This document shows positions 39,401-50,923 of a stretch of 64,000 nucleotides of DNA, one piece after another. Below the pieces are notes generated by a model. The model had not been told where the DNA came from and searched no databases. It saw only the letters and a program-made list of their open reading frames with translations. Both the position numbers and the translations under genes were made by a program. Location of the stretch: NCBI GenBank assembly GCA_025617745.1, contig CM046855.1:17019880-17083879 (forward strand), read 5' to 3'. How positions within the stretch are numbered: the stretch's first letter is position 1; each line of letters starts with the position of its first letter. Source of the DNA: Heliocidaris erythrogramma. Its lineage: Eukaryota; Echinodermata; Echinoidea; Camarodonta; Echinometridae.

Positions 39401-39925
39401 AACTTGGAAATAATGTCTGAAATGTACTGCAGACCCTTTATCTTCACCCTCCCATCTATGCCCCTTATAAGACCAGTCTAGCGATCAGACATGACACCCG
39501 AAGGTCATGAACCCTGATGTTATTTTCATCCTCCTGTTGAAACCCAAGGCCTGTCTCTGCAAGTTTTCCATCCACAGGTACTATCTTTGCCTCAGCTAAT
39601 TTGATTTGATGAAAGATACCGGTATGGTTCATCGTGTGCACTTGGGATAATGATACTGCATCGAGTCTGGAATGTAGACTGTGTAGGAAATGTGAGAGGA
39701 AGAGTAGCTCAATGAGCATTGTTGAACAATGATTAGCCAAAACATGACTCAGGATACTTGGAGAACTGTTATTGACTGATCACTGAATTGAGTTGAAATG
39801 TGTTTGTTTTCTGATCTGTCTTTTTGTTTTGATAATGATGAAGTTTTTAATATCTATTTCTGAGAATGACTAAAAACGTATTGTTTCTGAAGTTTAATGA
39901 AAACTTTTCCTATTTTGTCTTTCAG
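36490..39925. other. intergenic or intronic sequence, no feature recognised
   Basis: I see no protein-like open frame, no tRNA and no repeat with clear ends here. If the GPCR has an upstream non-coding exon, this stretch would be part of its intron. Confidence 0.35.
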
Positions 39926-40022
39926 ATTCCTCAGTTAATCCACCGGGACCAAATGAACCCAGCTGACTGCATTGTTTTTCTGAAGACTGCTGATCAGATG
40001 AGAGAGTGAGGAATGACTAGAA
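39926..40022 (+). other. 5' UTR part of the GPCR coding exon
   Basis: A pyrimidine-rich tract ending TTGTCTTTCAG at 39915-39925 is a strong acceptor. An in-frame TGA at 40014-40016, two codons before the chosen ATG, shows that the coding region starts inside this exon. The transcript therefore has at least one further 5' non-coding exon. Confidence 0.65.
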
Positions 40023-41366
40023 ATGAAGCAGTTACAGCTATCCTCATCGCACACCAACCTCAGTGAGGATCAGGCCATCGTTATCATCATGCAAGAATCA
40101 ACAGCCACACCCACTTCCCATCTCCTCCACAGCAATGGCAGCAGCCAGAATGTCCTCACCACACTCTTTCCAGAAGGTGATGAGTCTGAGTGGGGTTTCC
40201 AGTCTTATATCGCCCTGGGCATCATCTTTGTCCTCATGACCATCACCTTCATTGGCAACATCCTCATCATCGTCTCAGTTGCTAAGTTCAAGAGGCTGCA
40301 GATACCGCCTAACTACATCCTTGTGAACCTTGCGGTGGCTGACCTAGGTGTGGCCATCATGACCCTTCTCCTGTTCGCTTTCAACTTCTTGAGTGATTCA
40401 GGAGGGGTGCTCTGCTTGTTGCCATACTGCCTCATGTCTCTCTTCAGTGGAGTCTCCGTGCTTAGCCTTAGCATCATCGCCTACGACCGCTACTCCGCAC
40501 TGGTAGAGCCTCTGAAGTACTCCTCACGCATCACAACTTACCACATTGCTGTTATCTGCCTGCTGGTTTGGATCTACGTCACCGTCATATCTGTCATCCC
40601 TCTGATAGGATGGTTCATTCCTCTTCCAGGTTCCAGTATGAAGAAGCTGTGTGCGCTAAACTTCTACCACAACTACACGTCCCTTGCCCAGGTCATAGCC
40701 ATCTTCCTACCCGCCTTGGTGTGTATGTTCTTCTGCTACTGTCGTGTGATGCTGGTCGCAAGGCACCACACTAGAGCTATATCAGCTGTCCAGTTCTCCC
40801 TGTTCCCTGGTGCCATCAAAAACTATAACATTTTTAAAGGAAGCAAGTACTGGAAGACACTGGCTCTGATTCTCGGTGTCTTTACTTTAACGTGGGGTAC
40901 ATTTATCACTACAGTGGTGGTTGAAGTCTTCTGTAAGGCATGTGCTAAATTCCTTACAATGCACAACTACTCAGGACTGTTGCTCTTGTTGAACAGTTGC
41001 CTCAATCCTTGGATATATGCCTTTCGCAATCAGGACTTTCGAGCAGCATTCAAGCGAATTTTAAGGTGTTTTTGGAGGCCGTGCAAAAAGGGATCATTAC
41101 GGTCCAAAGGTGCAACAAGTGAGCGCAGGAACTCACGCATGTCAGTTGCCTTGAGCAGGACGAATAGTCTTTGTGGAAATCTTCAGACACTTCAAATGCT
41201 CTATGAGCAAGAGATGGCTCTTAAGAACAATAACCAGCCAAGCTTTAAAGATGGTGAAGTGGAAACGAGGCAAACCTCCATTGGAAACAGTAAGGTCTCT
41301 TTTCAGAAAGAAGAGGAGGAACCACACGTTCCATCCAGGGGACTAGTGCAAGTGGAGGAAGTTTGA
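40023..41366 (+). CDS. orphan class A (rhodopsin-like) G protein-coupled receptor
   Basis: A 447-codon intronless frame encodes a seven-helix receptor. It has a 60-residue extracellular N-terminus with N-glycosylation sequons at N12 and N38. TM1 carries GN (N79) and TM2 carries LAVAD (D107). C131 at the top of TM3 and C210 in the second extracellular loop could form the family disulfide. YDRY (D155-R156) ends TM3, followed by W183 in TM4, P230 in TM5 and NPWIY (328-332) in TM7. An amphipathic helix 8 (FRNQDFRAAFKRIL) with Cys349/Cys354 and a Ser-rich tail follow. TM6 reads FTLTWGTF, so the usual CWxP proline is absent. TM3 position 3.32 is Met, arguing against an amine ligand, and TM7 has no retinal lysine, arguing against an opsin. 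General features recall adenosine/melatonin/orphan groups, but the ligand is unknown. It signals at the plasma membrane. The start is fixed by an in-frame stop two codons upstream. Confidence 0.93.
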   Translation: MKQLQLSSSHTNLSEDQAIVIIMQESTATPTSHLLHSNGSSQNVLTTLFPEGDESEWGFQSYIALGIIFVLMTITFIGNILIIVSVAKFKRLQIPPNYILVNLAVADLGVAIMTLLLFAFNFLSDSGGVLCLLPYCLMSLFSGVSVLSLSIIAYDRYSALVEPLKYSSRITTYHIAVICLLVWIYVTVISVIPLIGWFIPLPGSSMKKLCALNFYHNYTSLAQVIAIFLPALVCMFFCYCRVMLVARHHTRAISAVQFSLFPGAIKNYNIFKGSKYWKTLALILGVFTLTWGTFITTVVVEVFCKACAKFLTMHNYSGLLLLLNSCLNPWIYAFRNQDFRAAFKRILRCFWRPCKKGSLRSKGATSERRNSRMSVALSRTNSLCGNLQTLQMLYEQEMALKNNNQPSFKDGEVETRQTSIGNSKVSFQKEEEEPHVPSRGLVQVEEV

Positions 41367-43711
41367 ACTTAAAAATGGCTATCAAATATGATTGATTCAA
41401 AGATGTTTTATGTGATCTTTCATAACAGCATGAAAAGAATAACAAAACTGTCCAGAGGGAAAAAGGAGTTCGTAATCTAGTCTTACAAGTGCAGTACTTG
41501 ATGTATAATTTAGAACCTTTGCAAGTAAAATGTTACGCCAGCAGTAAAATTTAAGAAGTTCAAGGTACTGAAAGAAATCGTAGCCAGAAGTACAAATTTT
41601 GTGTTTCCTGATACTCTCACTAATTTTATGTGAAAGTAAGAGCAGAATTCTGTTCAAAAATTATGCCATGTGTTTAGTAAATAACCTTCATTGGATAAGG
41701 GATACTATACAAATAGGGTGTTGTTATTCTGATCTTTATTTTTTTTCTTCGATTGATGAAAGATATGTTTCAAAGTTTGACAAAGTGACAGCAATTCCCA
41801 ACAACAACAAAAATCTTTTTTGTATCTATCTAGAAATAACAATGCAGTTTGGTCACATTCTACATGTAAGTAATCAACTGTAATTTGGAGAGATTGAGGA
41901 GTGCTCATCACGAGGGACGATCAAATATGAGAAAGCAAGTTATGAACCCCTATTTTATTTCTTGAATTTCATGAAGGGTTCTCCTTGTGGTTTTAAAAGG
42001 CTTTTTATCCTTGTGTGAATGCTTTATTTAAGGTTTGACAGAAATTATTTGATCAGATGGTTGCCAAAAACTGATGTACATAGATGAAGAAGAGGTTGGT
42101 ATTTTTTGTTCAAGACATGGTGCTAAAAAAACATCCATTTATTATAATTAATGTAGGATACATGTATGTCTTTATTTTAATGAATCTGAATCTGAGATTT
42201 TTGTTACTGGATTCTTCCGATGACATCATGGAGGTTGGATTATTTTTGTGGCAAGGAAAAGTGATGTTTGTGCAATCTTCTTTTCAAATGTTTGTACCAA
42301 AGAAATCATGCCCATATTGTTAGGGAAAATTGATTTACAGTTATCTTCATTCTTTCTATGATGTGATGTCATCTATTGTATTGCTATCAACACATTTCTT
42401 TGATGTTTTATGGTTAGTATTAAGAGATGTAAAATGTTATGGATTGTAAAGCAAATTTAGTGAAAAGTGAGACTTCTGATTGGACTGATTGAGACAGGAA
42501 AGCATGTGGCAGCGAAAAAAAAGTAAACAGCAATGTGTACCTGTGTACATATACATGTAGGGGAATACTTAGTGTGCAATTGATATTTTTAAAATTAGAC
42601 CTGGGATGGGGATTGCCGATCTTTGCCATTATTTTAAGAAAAGAGGACAGAGTATGTGAATGAAGAATATCAGAGCATTTTAGAATGCAGAAGTTGCAAA
42701 TTATGTAAAAGCAATTTGCAAAAATGTTTTAAAAAAAAAGGAACTGATCTACCAATAAACCTTTAAAGTAAATAATTTCCTTATGTAGGAGTTTATGATT
42801 CCTAGAAATGTTCTATTCATTTCAAAGTTGAATTGTGGAAACTTTTGCTTTAATTGTTGGTATCTTTGTAGTTGTTGAGATAGGAATGATTGTTTGCTAT
42901 GAAAATGATGAAAAGAAGAGCGCTTAGATGATGTATAAATCAATATTTTTGATAGTATGTTTTTGATATGCTAAAATTTGTACAATTAAGATGTATTTAT
43001 TCATACAATGGGGAAGTTTTTGATGTCTTTTAAAAGCTTTACATTTGCATTTTTGTACTACTTATTCTATCTTGTGCATACGTATGAATATGAAAATGAA
43101 TATATACATATGAACTTGGAGAAGATACAATAATCAATCATCTCTTAATTTCTGTTGAGAAAAGACAAACAGTTGCATTTCTTCTGTATTGCATAAAACC
43201 GACATATTCAAAACCCTTCTTAAAACCCACCTTTTTAATCAGTCATAGTATACTGGAGGCGCACACAAGTAGTTAGTATCATTTAACTTTATTGTATTAG
43301 CAATATATTATTTCATTTTGTTGCTTTTAAGTTATTTGATGTACAATATATACCGAGTTAGACCGTATAAAGTGCCCTATAAAAAGTATTTTGAGGTCAT
43401 TCTGCTTCATACCGGTATGCAGTTTCTCAGCTATTTTCTCTTTTTCACCATTTCAAAATTGGGCAAATTGAAGGTTTAATTGTACATTGTTGGTACTCCT
43501 GAAACTGAATCAACAATAATGTAAGATCACATCATTATCACCAAGATGTTTATTTACAGCTTGTCAGTGCACGTATTCTTGTGCAATCGTTTCATATACA
43601 TACATGTAGTGTGTCTCTGTTTTTATTTATTTTCTATTTACTGATCATTAAATGTCGACAGCTCTTGTTGAAGTTGTAATTTGCTTTGTCTTGTTGCAAT
43701 TTGTCAATAAA
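41367..43711 (+). other. probable GPCR 3' UTR and downstream region
   Basis: No coding sequence follows the stop codon. AATAAA signals occur at 42754-42759, 43706-43711 and 43793-43798, any of which could end the transcript. A LINE tail at 43196-43400 lies before the later signals, so the nearer one may be the real end. Confidence 0.4.
43196..43400 (+). mobile_element. LINE 3'-end remnant
   Basis: The frame TTCAAAACCCTTCTTAAAAC... translates FKTLLKTHLFNQS-stop, the usual C-terminal end of many CR1/L2-type ORF2 proteins. A short 3' UTR with AAAGTGCCCTATAAAAAGTA follows. Everything 5' of this is missing. Confidence 0.6.
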
Positions 43712-43874
43712 GTACATGATGCACTAAAACTACAAATTATGATCATTGTGATATTCATGTAAATGTTAAGCTTGGCAGATGAATGTACTTGAAATAAAAG
43801 ACGAACAGAAAGAATGGGAGTGAGTCAGGCAGACAGAAACAAATAAAGAAAAAGAGGGCAGAGGAGGCAAGTGG

Positions 43875-44000
43875 GAAGACAGAGAGAGAGAGAGAGAAGA
43901 AGAAGAAGAAATGAGAGAGAAATTACTAGAAAAGAGAGAGGCAAATAGAGAGAGAGAGAAAAGAGGGTAAAATGAAAGAGTGAGAGAGAGAGAGAGTGGT
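43875..44000. repeat. (AG)n-rich purine tract
   Basis: Several runs of GA repeats interrupted by AGAAGAAGA. Open frames on the other strand are low complexity. Confidence 0.85.
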
Positions 44001-45310
44001 ATTTTGAGATAGAAATCAAATAGAAAGAATTTGGCAAAACAAAAGAGGCCGGGAAAAGAGGTAAATGTAAAATTATTTCAATAAATTGGCTGGTTGAATG
44101 AGAAGATCTGGAATATAGATAAAAACAATGTGCTTTTAACATACAAATCAAAGGGGAAAGAAAAAAATGACAGAATATGTGGCTGGAAATAGTAACAAGT
44201 GGGATAACATGACTTTATTTTAAAAAAAAAAGTTATAGGTATCTTATACTGCATCTTTATACTTATCACAATTCATTTGGCCCATTTACTTGTAACCATG
44301 GTAGTAATCAGTTTCATACTCCCTCTTCTATATCTCTCTATTACACATCTAAAAAAAACCTCTTTCTAAACTCTAACATCTTTGATCTATTCTTAGATTT
44401 GCCTCTCCCATCAAAATGCTTTTGACAAGCTTTCATATTTGGCTCCAAATAATGAATACAAACAAACAGATAAACCATATATCTGGCAAATTTTGGCAAA
44501 ACCATTAAAAGTTATCAACAATATATCTATTTTGAAACTTGAACATGAATAATAAATAAAAATACAATAGAAAATAAATGAATAAAATAATAATAATTGA
44601 TCAAGATGGCTTATACAGATAAGAACCTGCATAAAACGACGTGAAATAAATCCGGAATCAGGGCATAAAAAAAATGGCCAATGGTACTTGCAATACCAAT
44701 CCTGAACACAAGATGGCAGTATGCTCAAATCAAGCACAGGAGGCATCAAATAGATGCCATGAAGGTGGCATTCATATCAAATTTACATGCATAAGAATTT
44801 ATTGCATGAAAGTAAATGATGGGTCTTTACATTCACGTTCATGGCATTTTGATGCAATATGAAAATTCAATGAAATATTGGCATAAAATTAGTCATACTT
44901 GATTCATCAATGGTTAAGATCAATCCATAAAATAGCACACTGGGGAGAAATGAATCTAAACTATTGGCACAATGTGGAGAAGCATTCTTTTTTAAATAAC
45001 ATTCCTACATATTTGAATGAGGGGGGAAATACAGTACATTGTGCTTGTTGAATCCTACATGTAATGAGTTTACAGCGCAATTAAATTCACCACTTTTTTT
45101 CGTAGTTTTCTTTCTTTTTTGTCAGAGTTCTTCTACTGAACACATCAATAGTCAATACCGGACTGGCGGACTCATTCAAAACTGGGCTGGACAAACACTA
45201 GTATTTCTGGCCTATACCAAACTTTTCCATAAATGTCCATCCACCATCCATGCATCTTGGATTGTTTTCAACAGATGTTGTGGATCATCATCACTTTCAT
45301 GAAATAAATG
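44001..45310. other. AT-rich intergenic sequence, nothing recognised
   Basis: No protein-like frame, RNA gene or repeat with definable ends was seen. Confidence 0.4.
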
Positions 45311-45327
45311 TTTATTGGAACATGTAG

Positions 45328-45800
45328 TGATGATCATGATGATGATAGTGTTGATGATGATGATAGTGTTGATGATGATGATGATGGTGATGGTGTTAAT
45401 GATAATGATAATGATGGTGATGGTGATGGTGATGGTGATGGTGATGGTGATGGTGATGGTGATGGTGATGGTGATGGTGATGGTGATGGTGATGGTGATG
45501 GTGATGGTGATGGTGATGGTGATGGTGATGGTGATGGTGATGGTGATGGTGATGGTGATGGTGATGGTGATGGTGATGGTGATGGTGATGGTGATGGTGA
45601 TGGTGATGGTGATGGTGATGGTGATGGTGATGGTGATGATGGTGATGGTGATGGTGATGGTGATGGTGATGGTGATGATAGTGTTGATGATGATGGTATG
45701 ATGATGATGATGATGAGGATGGGATGATGATAATGATGAGAATGATGATGATTATGATTATCATCATGATTACGAGGATGATGGTGATGGTGATGGTGAA
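45328..45800. repeat. GAT/GATGGT array, with about 220 bp of pure (GATGGT)n
   Basis: From about 45413 to 45636 the sequence is an uninterrupted hexanucleotide repeat, roughly 37 units, flanked by GAT-rich variants. The lack of substitutions over such a length points to recent expansion or strong homogenisation. All reading frames are open (Asp-Gly, Met-Val, His, Ser-Pro repeats), which explains several long ORFs; none has gene-like context. Confidence 0.95.
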
Positions 45801-46132
45801 GATGGTGAATGGACATATACAAGCATGCAACCTGGGGTATAAATTCAGACCTTCAAGCAAGCAACCAAACTAGACAAAAAATCATATGTCTAATAAACAA
45901 ATCATATTCAACTTTACAGATAGACTCATCACGAGTGGAGTATTCAAACGAAAATATCTTTCCAGGCATTGTTACAACAGTGAATCTACATCCACTCTTT
46001 AACACAAACATTACAATGATTAACCCAGTATCACTCTTCAATTTTTGTGCAGTGAGAACATATTAACTATTAAAATACTAAGAATAACAGACAGGAGATG
46101 AAAATCAATGGTCATGTGTGATGTCCGACAAA

Positions 46133-46500
46133 GGGAACTCTCCCATTTGTATTCTACTATAACACCCGAAACTTTCATGCACATTTAATGTTCGTGAATT
46201 TCGCTAGTGGTTCAGAAATATTAAAGTTTCATGCGATGCGGTGAAATTCTCGAATTATAACTAATGCAAAATTACCTTTCATAAGTTACTTATTGTGAAA
46301 ATGGCTGTCGTTTACAAATCGCGAAAGTTTCATGTTTCCAGCTGTTCAGTAATTGTTATTGAAAAATAAACATTTTACTTGTGGGTGGACATTCGGAAAT
46401 ATATGTTACTCATAATGCATCATGTACAAATCATATGTTCTATCATTAACATGGAAAAGGGGGATATTTTGAATATTTTTGTAAACACATGGGAGAGTTC
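46133..46500. mobile_element. MITE with 16-bp terminal inverted repeats (368 bp)
   Basis: The left end GGGAACTCTCCCATTTGT mirrors the right end ACACATGGGAGAGTTC with one mismatch over 16 bp. The interior has repeated AACTTTCATG/GAAAGTTTCATG words. No coding capacity or clear target duplication. Confidence 0.6.
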
Positions 46501-46845
46501 TAAATGTACTGCACTACACATAATGACTCCACTGCAAACAGGAGATTCCCTGTATTTTTAGGGAACTCAAAACATCTTAGCCTTCTTACTCTCCATCTGA
46601 TTTTTCTCAAATTTTCCCTAATAAGTTTCTCTAATTGTCCTGCTTTTACTCAGGCCAACTGCCTCTGAAAGATTGATTCCCCTATGAAAAGAAAGAAACA
46701 AGTTTCTGTCAAAACAACGTCTATTTATGAGGAGTAGGCCTAATGGCGGAACAAATTTGTCAGGTCCAGCTTTGCTTAGTAAAAAGAAATACATGGTTTG
46801 ATACATGAAAGCGATAACACACCAGTACATAATGTTTTAACAATG

Positions 46846-48012
46846 CTAACTTTGTTTCTCTAATGATAGAACTTCAACATCGTGCCTCACATTGAGGGAG
46901 TTTACTTCTTGGTGACACAGAGAAAGCATGCCTTCCAGGTTCCCCATCACACAGGGCAACATAGTTTTCCTAACATTCTCATTCTCCATCAACACCAAGA
47001 TCTCATTCAAGATTGCTTGTAATCTGGTTCCATAATCTAAGGGCACAGTAGCCTCACATAAGGGATTAGTCACGGGCTCTGAAAATAGTAGTTCTTGTGT
47101 TATGTTATTTCTCTCTGTATTTACATGTAATGGGATGTCTTGTTGCTCTAGCGCTTGTACATCTACATGTATGTCAGGACTTTCACCACCAACATTGGCA
47201 TTACAAGTGTCAGCAATGTGGAGCACCTCTACGACAACATTCAAGGCGGCCTCCGATTGTGATTGGATGGTTTCCGTTGTATTCTTTTGAAGACGTCGCT
47301 GGATGGCACGAATCTGAGCTTTATTGATGAGCTTCAGTCTGTTGTCATAGATGGTGGATGAGTGCAGAAGGCCATTACTTTGGTTCTGAAACTCCTGGTA
47401 GATCTGATTGACGGTGAAACCAGACTCCAGCTTGTTCTTGATGTCCTTCCGCACAGACTTTGGGAGAGGATGGTGAGATGCATCATCGGGTGAGACAGGG
47501 TGTGAGTGGGACTTGTAATATGATACATTCACCCTTCCCGACTTCTTGCACTGTCTGACTAACATTCTGGCTGGACACACCAGGTCCGTTTTTATGACAC
47601 CCTTCCGAAGTTTCCTGTTTGTCTTTCTACCTGGCTGCTTCTTGGAGGTGTGGCTCCTTGAGCTTCCATCTCTCTGGCAGATGTAGTGATGATGGATGAC
47701 GGAATGATGATCATGGTCCCCTCGCTGCTTTGTGAAACAAACAAAATTCTGAACTTCCTCCTGCACCTTCCACAAGAGAAACTCATCCATTGAGGAGAAA
47801 GTCAGTTCCGTCTTGTCAGCATTTTTACCATGAGCCAGTTCAAGATGAGACAAGAGTTTGGTTTGATGATAGAACTTAGCGGTGCAACCAGGAAAGCTGC
47901 AAGAGGTCCTCTCTCTCATGGTCTCCTTTTTATGGATGGTTCTCTTGTGACGATTGAGGTTCGTGCGAAAGCTGAATCTTGTCTTGCATGCAGAGCATTC
48001 AAATTCTTTGTC
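46846..48012 (-). CDS. zinc-finger gene, terminal coding exon
   Basis: On the minus strand, a polypyrimidine tract and ACAG acceptor (48013-48015 = CAG) precede GACAAAGAATTTGAATGC (DKEFEC). The frame runs 389 codons to TAG at 46846-46848. A Met lies six codons upstream in intron sequence and would give an unspliced start, but the acceptor and the clean upstream exon favour splicing. Confidence 0.85.
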   Translation of the reverse strand, partial: DKEFECSACKTRFSFRTNLNRHKRTIHKKETMRERTSCSFPGCTAKFYHQTKLLSHLELAHGKNADKTELTFSSMDEFLLWKVQEEVQNFVCFTKQRGDHDHHSVIHHHYICQRDGSSRSHTSKKQPGRKTNRKLRKGVIKTDLVCPARMLVRQCKKSGRVNVSYYKSHSHPVSPDDASHHPLPKSVRKDIKNKLESGFTVNQIYQEFQNQSNGLLHSSTIYDNRLKLINKAQIRAIQRRLQKNTTETIQSQSEAALNVVVEVLHIADTCNANVGGESPDIHVDVQALEQQDIPLHVNTERNNITQELLFSEPVTNPLCEATVPLDYGTRLQAILNEILVLMENENVRKTMLPCVMGNLEGMLSLCHQEVNSLNVRHDVEVLSLEKQS

Positions 48013-48543
48013 CTGTAAAAAAGAAAACACATATCAAGATCAAAGAAAAGTCTTCTTTCATGACTCCAATGCTTAGTTTTTCATTAAAAATTCAAATCAA
48101 CTTCATAACCTTGGGAACAACCTTACAGGACTATACAAACTTTATATATGGGTGTACTAGGAATTTGACCAATTAACTTTGGGGGGGGGGGTGTATAGCA
48201 CATGCACCCGTGACAATTGCTCCACCGTCAATATCCTAAATTCCTAATCCCAAACCTGGACCAAACTCTATACTTAACCCTGAACATAAACCTGACCCCA
48301 AACCCAATTGCCACCCTAAGAATACTTTTGACAGAAATAAACCTGGAACAATTGTCTCTGAAATATGTTGGAGCACCACTTGGAGTTGTTTCAGGAGGTA
48401 CTTGGGGGTAAGATAATATTTTCTTTTTCTGTTTCTTCTAGAGCTGCTTTTCTCAACATTGTGCAACTTATTTAGAATTTCCTTACCTGTTCTTGGATGG
48501 CATTCCTAATCCCTTGTTGTTTGCCGGCACCATAATCTGCCAT
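46846..48543 (-). CDS. C2H2 zinc-finger protein with FAR1/FLYWCH-like Cys-His region (whole coding span)
   Basis: Two coding exons (48543-48487 and 48012-46846) join in phase 0 to give about 407 aa starting MADYGAGKQQGIRNAIQEQ. Residues 25-46 form a C2H2 finger (C25, C28, H41, H46) and residues 57-80 a second (C57, C62, H75, H80). A conserved-looking block follows: FLLWKVQEEV (97-106), YICQRDG with C131, CPARM with C165, and SHSHPV with H188 and H190. This Cys-Cys-His-x-His spacing recalls the WRKY/GCM1-type zinc folds of FAR1, FLYWCH and Mutator-like transposases and of CARF-type factors. The C-terminal half is helical without a DDE catalytic domain. I infer a nuclear DNA-binding protein, possibly derived from a transposase, with unknown targets. 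A 5' non-coding part of exon 1 begins at 48622 after an acceptor, implying another upstream exon. Confidence 0.85.
48181..48400. repeat. G run and CCTAAA/CCCAAAC-rich stretch in the zinc-finger intron
   Basis: A run of eleven G (48181-48191) is followed by irregular AATCCCAAACC, TTAACCCTGAAC and AAACCCAATTG words bounded by ACAATTGCTCC and GAACAATTGTCTC. It resembles degenerate telomere-like words, but there is no regular unit, so it may simply be an interspersed repeat. Confidence 0.35.
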
Positions 48544-48622
48544 CTTGAAACCCTATGCTGCTTGACAATGGCACATTCACTAAATCATACCATGTTGCAT
48601 TCCAATACTGCATAAAGGCTAC
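48487..48622 (-). CDS. zinc-finger gene, first coding exon with 5' UTR
   Basis: ATG is at 48543-48541; coding runs 57 nt to CAAGAACAG before a GTAAGG donor. The exon's 5' edge at 48622 follows CTGAGATTTTTTTTCCACAG on the minus strand, a strong acceptor. The 79 nt before the ATG are non-coding. Joining to the next exon keeps phase 0. Confidence 0.7.
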
Positions 48623-50276
48623 CTGTGGAAAAAAAATCTCAGATTATAAACGCTGATACACCCCACAATCAAACATACTAACCAAACTCAGTAAAAGAAA
48701 CAAGTCAGTAAGAGCACCAAATCAAATATCAGCAGAACCTAAAATACATGTAGCAAACTGTCATGCGTTGGCGTGCTGGGTGTAGATGATGAAAAGAAAA
48801 TAGCAATGAGATCAAGACTAAAGAGTATGCCATAGGCTCTCTGGAGCGCTCATAGTGGCATTTCTATACTTTATGCTTTATAAAAAACTCGAAGAAACCC
48901 TCTATTGAATCTCAACACTTTCAAACTGTTAAAAAACCCACCAGAATTCATTCACTTAAGTTTAATTACAAGTACTGACAGGAACTGAAACACAATCAAT
49001 TCAATTCACAGATGTTGGAAAAATTTGAAAAAAAATTCATTGAAAAACAAAATCAGAAATCCACTGTCATTTCTGTCAATATGTTGCATCAAGATCATTG
49101 TGTACTTTTGTTGATCACCCCACACGCGCACGAACGCTCATTTCTCAGAGATTATTTTTGCCATCGCATGTAGTTTTTATCCCACTGATGGTTAGATTAA
49201 ACTCGCAATAAAACTTTTGTCCACAAAGAAACTTGGTATCACGCGTACACACGGAAAATCAGGATGTTTATGTGTGCACGATAGGGACCAAATTTTTAAG
49301 GACCAAATTTATTTTTCAAGATTCGGTGCTTGCAGCGACCAAGAAATGTACACAATGACTCTGATATCGATACATCGCTTTGCAAGAAACTGACAGTAGA
49401 CTCTGAATTACGGATTTCATTTTTGGAATTATCTCTTCCAACATCAGTGAGTTGAATTTATTGTATTTCATGGACATGTTGGTGTCGGTATTTGTAAATC
49501 AAATGCTGATGTTGAGTGAAAGTTGGTGACTTTTGTGCAGTGGTGTTTGAAAGTGTTGAATTGTATGACCGTCTGAATGTGTACACACAAGGTATAGTCT
49601 AGAATTTAAATTAAATTTAAATTAAAAGTTGCTATATGTGCTCTGGAGGACTGCATAGATAAAAAAAACATGTCACATTTGTTTTTGCCATGACTGTGTT
49701 GATTTAGGAGTTAGAGGTTATATCATAACCTCGCAGAGTAGCTCGAACCACTCAAGAGGTGCGTCTCCATCAGCCCATGTTTTTTATTATACACTCTTTC
49801 TTTCTCCCTTTCTCTTCTTCTCTCTCCCTCTTTTTCATTTCTCTCTCTCTCTCGCTCTCGTTGTCTCTTTTCATTGAACCGTGAACGGCATCCTATTTTC
49901 TCTTTTTTTGCCTTCTTTTCTTTTTCTCTCTCTCTTCTCTTCTTTTTTTTTTTTTTTAATAGCTCTTTTACAACCAGCAATTATTAATCAGTACATGTAT
50001 TTTTTGTGTGTATTTACACTGGTGAACTGTTTTATGTCTACATGTTCATGGTATTGAATTGAATGTTATGCACTTCTACCACCAGCTAATGAGGAGAACC
50101 TTCTACAGAAACGTGGTTTCTTTTGGTAATCCGCAGGCATTAGCTGGCGTTTTTTTTTTCCTCCTCTCCTTCTGTTATTGTACTTTGTATTTTGTATTCT
50201 CTGTTATTGTTATATACTTTTTTCCTGGAAATGAAATAAAATAAATTTGTAAGCTTGAGATGTAGATGAAACCCAC
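48623..50276. other. region upstream of the zinc-finger gene; pyrimidine tract
   Basis: It contains T/C-rich low complexity at 49795-49960. It probably includes the zinc-finger gene's promoter and upstream non-coding exon, but I cannot place them. No coding frame was recognised. Confidence 0.35.
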
Positions 50277-50362
50277 GAAATAGCCCGCTTCATTAGAAAT
50301 TAGCTCAAGTGAGCTATGATCGGGTTAGTTTCCCCCGGATTAGAATTAGCGGGCTATTTTGG
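50277..50362. mobile_element. small inverted-repeat element
   Basis: GAAATAGCCCGCT on the left and AGCGGGCTATTTTGG on the right form 12-bp perfect arms around a 60-bp centre with its own short palindrome TAGCTCAAGTGAGCTA. It may be a very short MITE. Confidence 0.45.
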
Positions 50363-50923
50363 AAACTTAAGGTGCTGAAGACAGACCTACATGTATAGAG
50401 ATACAATACTATCAATTCTTAATTTACATTTGTTCAGTGAGTGCTTTCTTTGCCTTGCCTTGGTCCTTACCATAAATGCCTTTGCGCTTTTCATGCACAT
50501 ACGTTTTGCGACTCTATTTTCATGCTTGGAACCATTTTGAATGTTGGTGTTGTTTAATATTATCTGCGTTCAATTATTGATGTTATGATTAATTACACTT
50601 TTTCTTTTTTTTTTAATTATTATTTTAATGAAACTGTTGTAATTGTTTATGCTCTTAATGAATTCTGGATATAAGTATATTTCCCTCTCTTTTGACTGCT
50701 CGTACATATAATACATCTTTTTTTGATGACTTCAGTCAACTGGTCCAGTGAGTCACGGCAACACTGACATGAACACTTAACACAGTAATCCTCTGTAATT
50801 AGCAAAAATCCCCGTCCAAAAATTCCGTTTGGAAACGGTTGATCAAATCAAGATGCTTGACAATGACTAAATCAAGTCCTTCGTTCATGCCATGTCATAT
50901 CTCACTATTACACAGATACATGT

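Noticed and set aside
40023-41366. Opsin identity for the GPCR
   Set aside because: The TM7 retinal-binding lysine position is Leu (residue 322).
45308-45860. Long ORFs coding Asp-Gly, Met-Val, Ser-Pro or His repeats
   Set aside because: They are translations of a hexanucleotide array open in all frames, without gene-like flanks.
48236-48330. Interstitial telomere repeat
   Set aside because: Words like AACCCTGAAC occur, but there is no regular TTAGGG-type unit.
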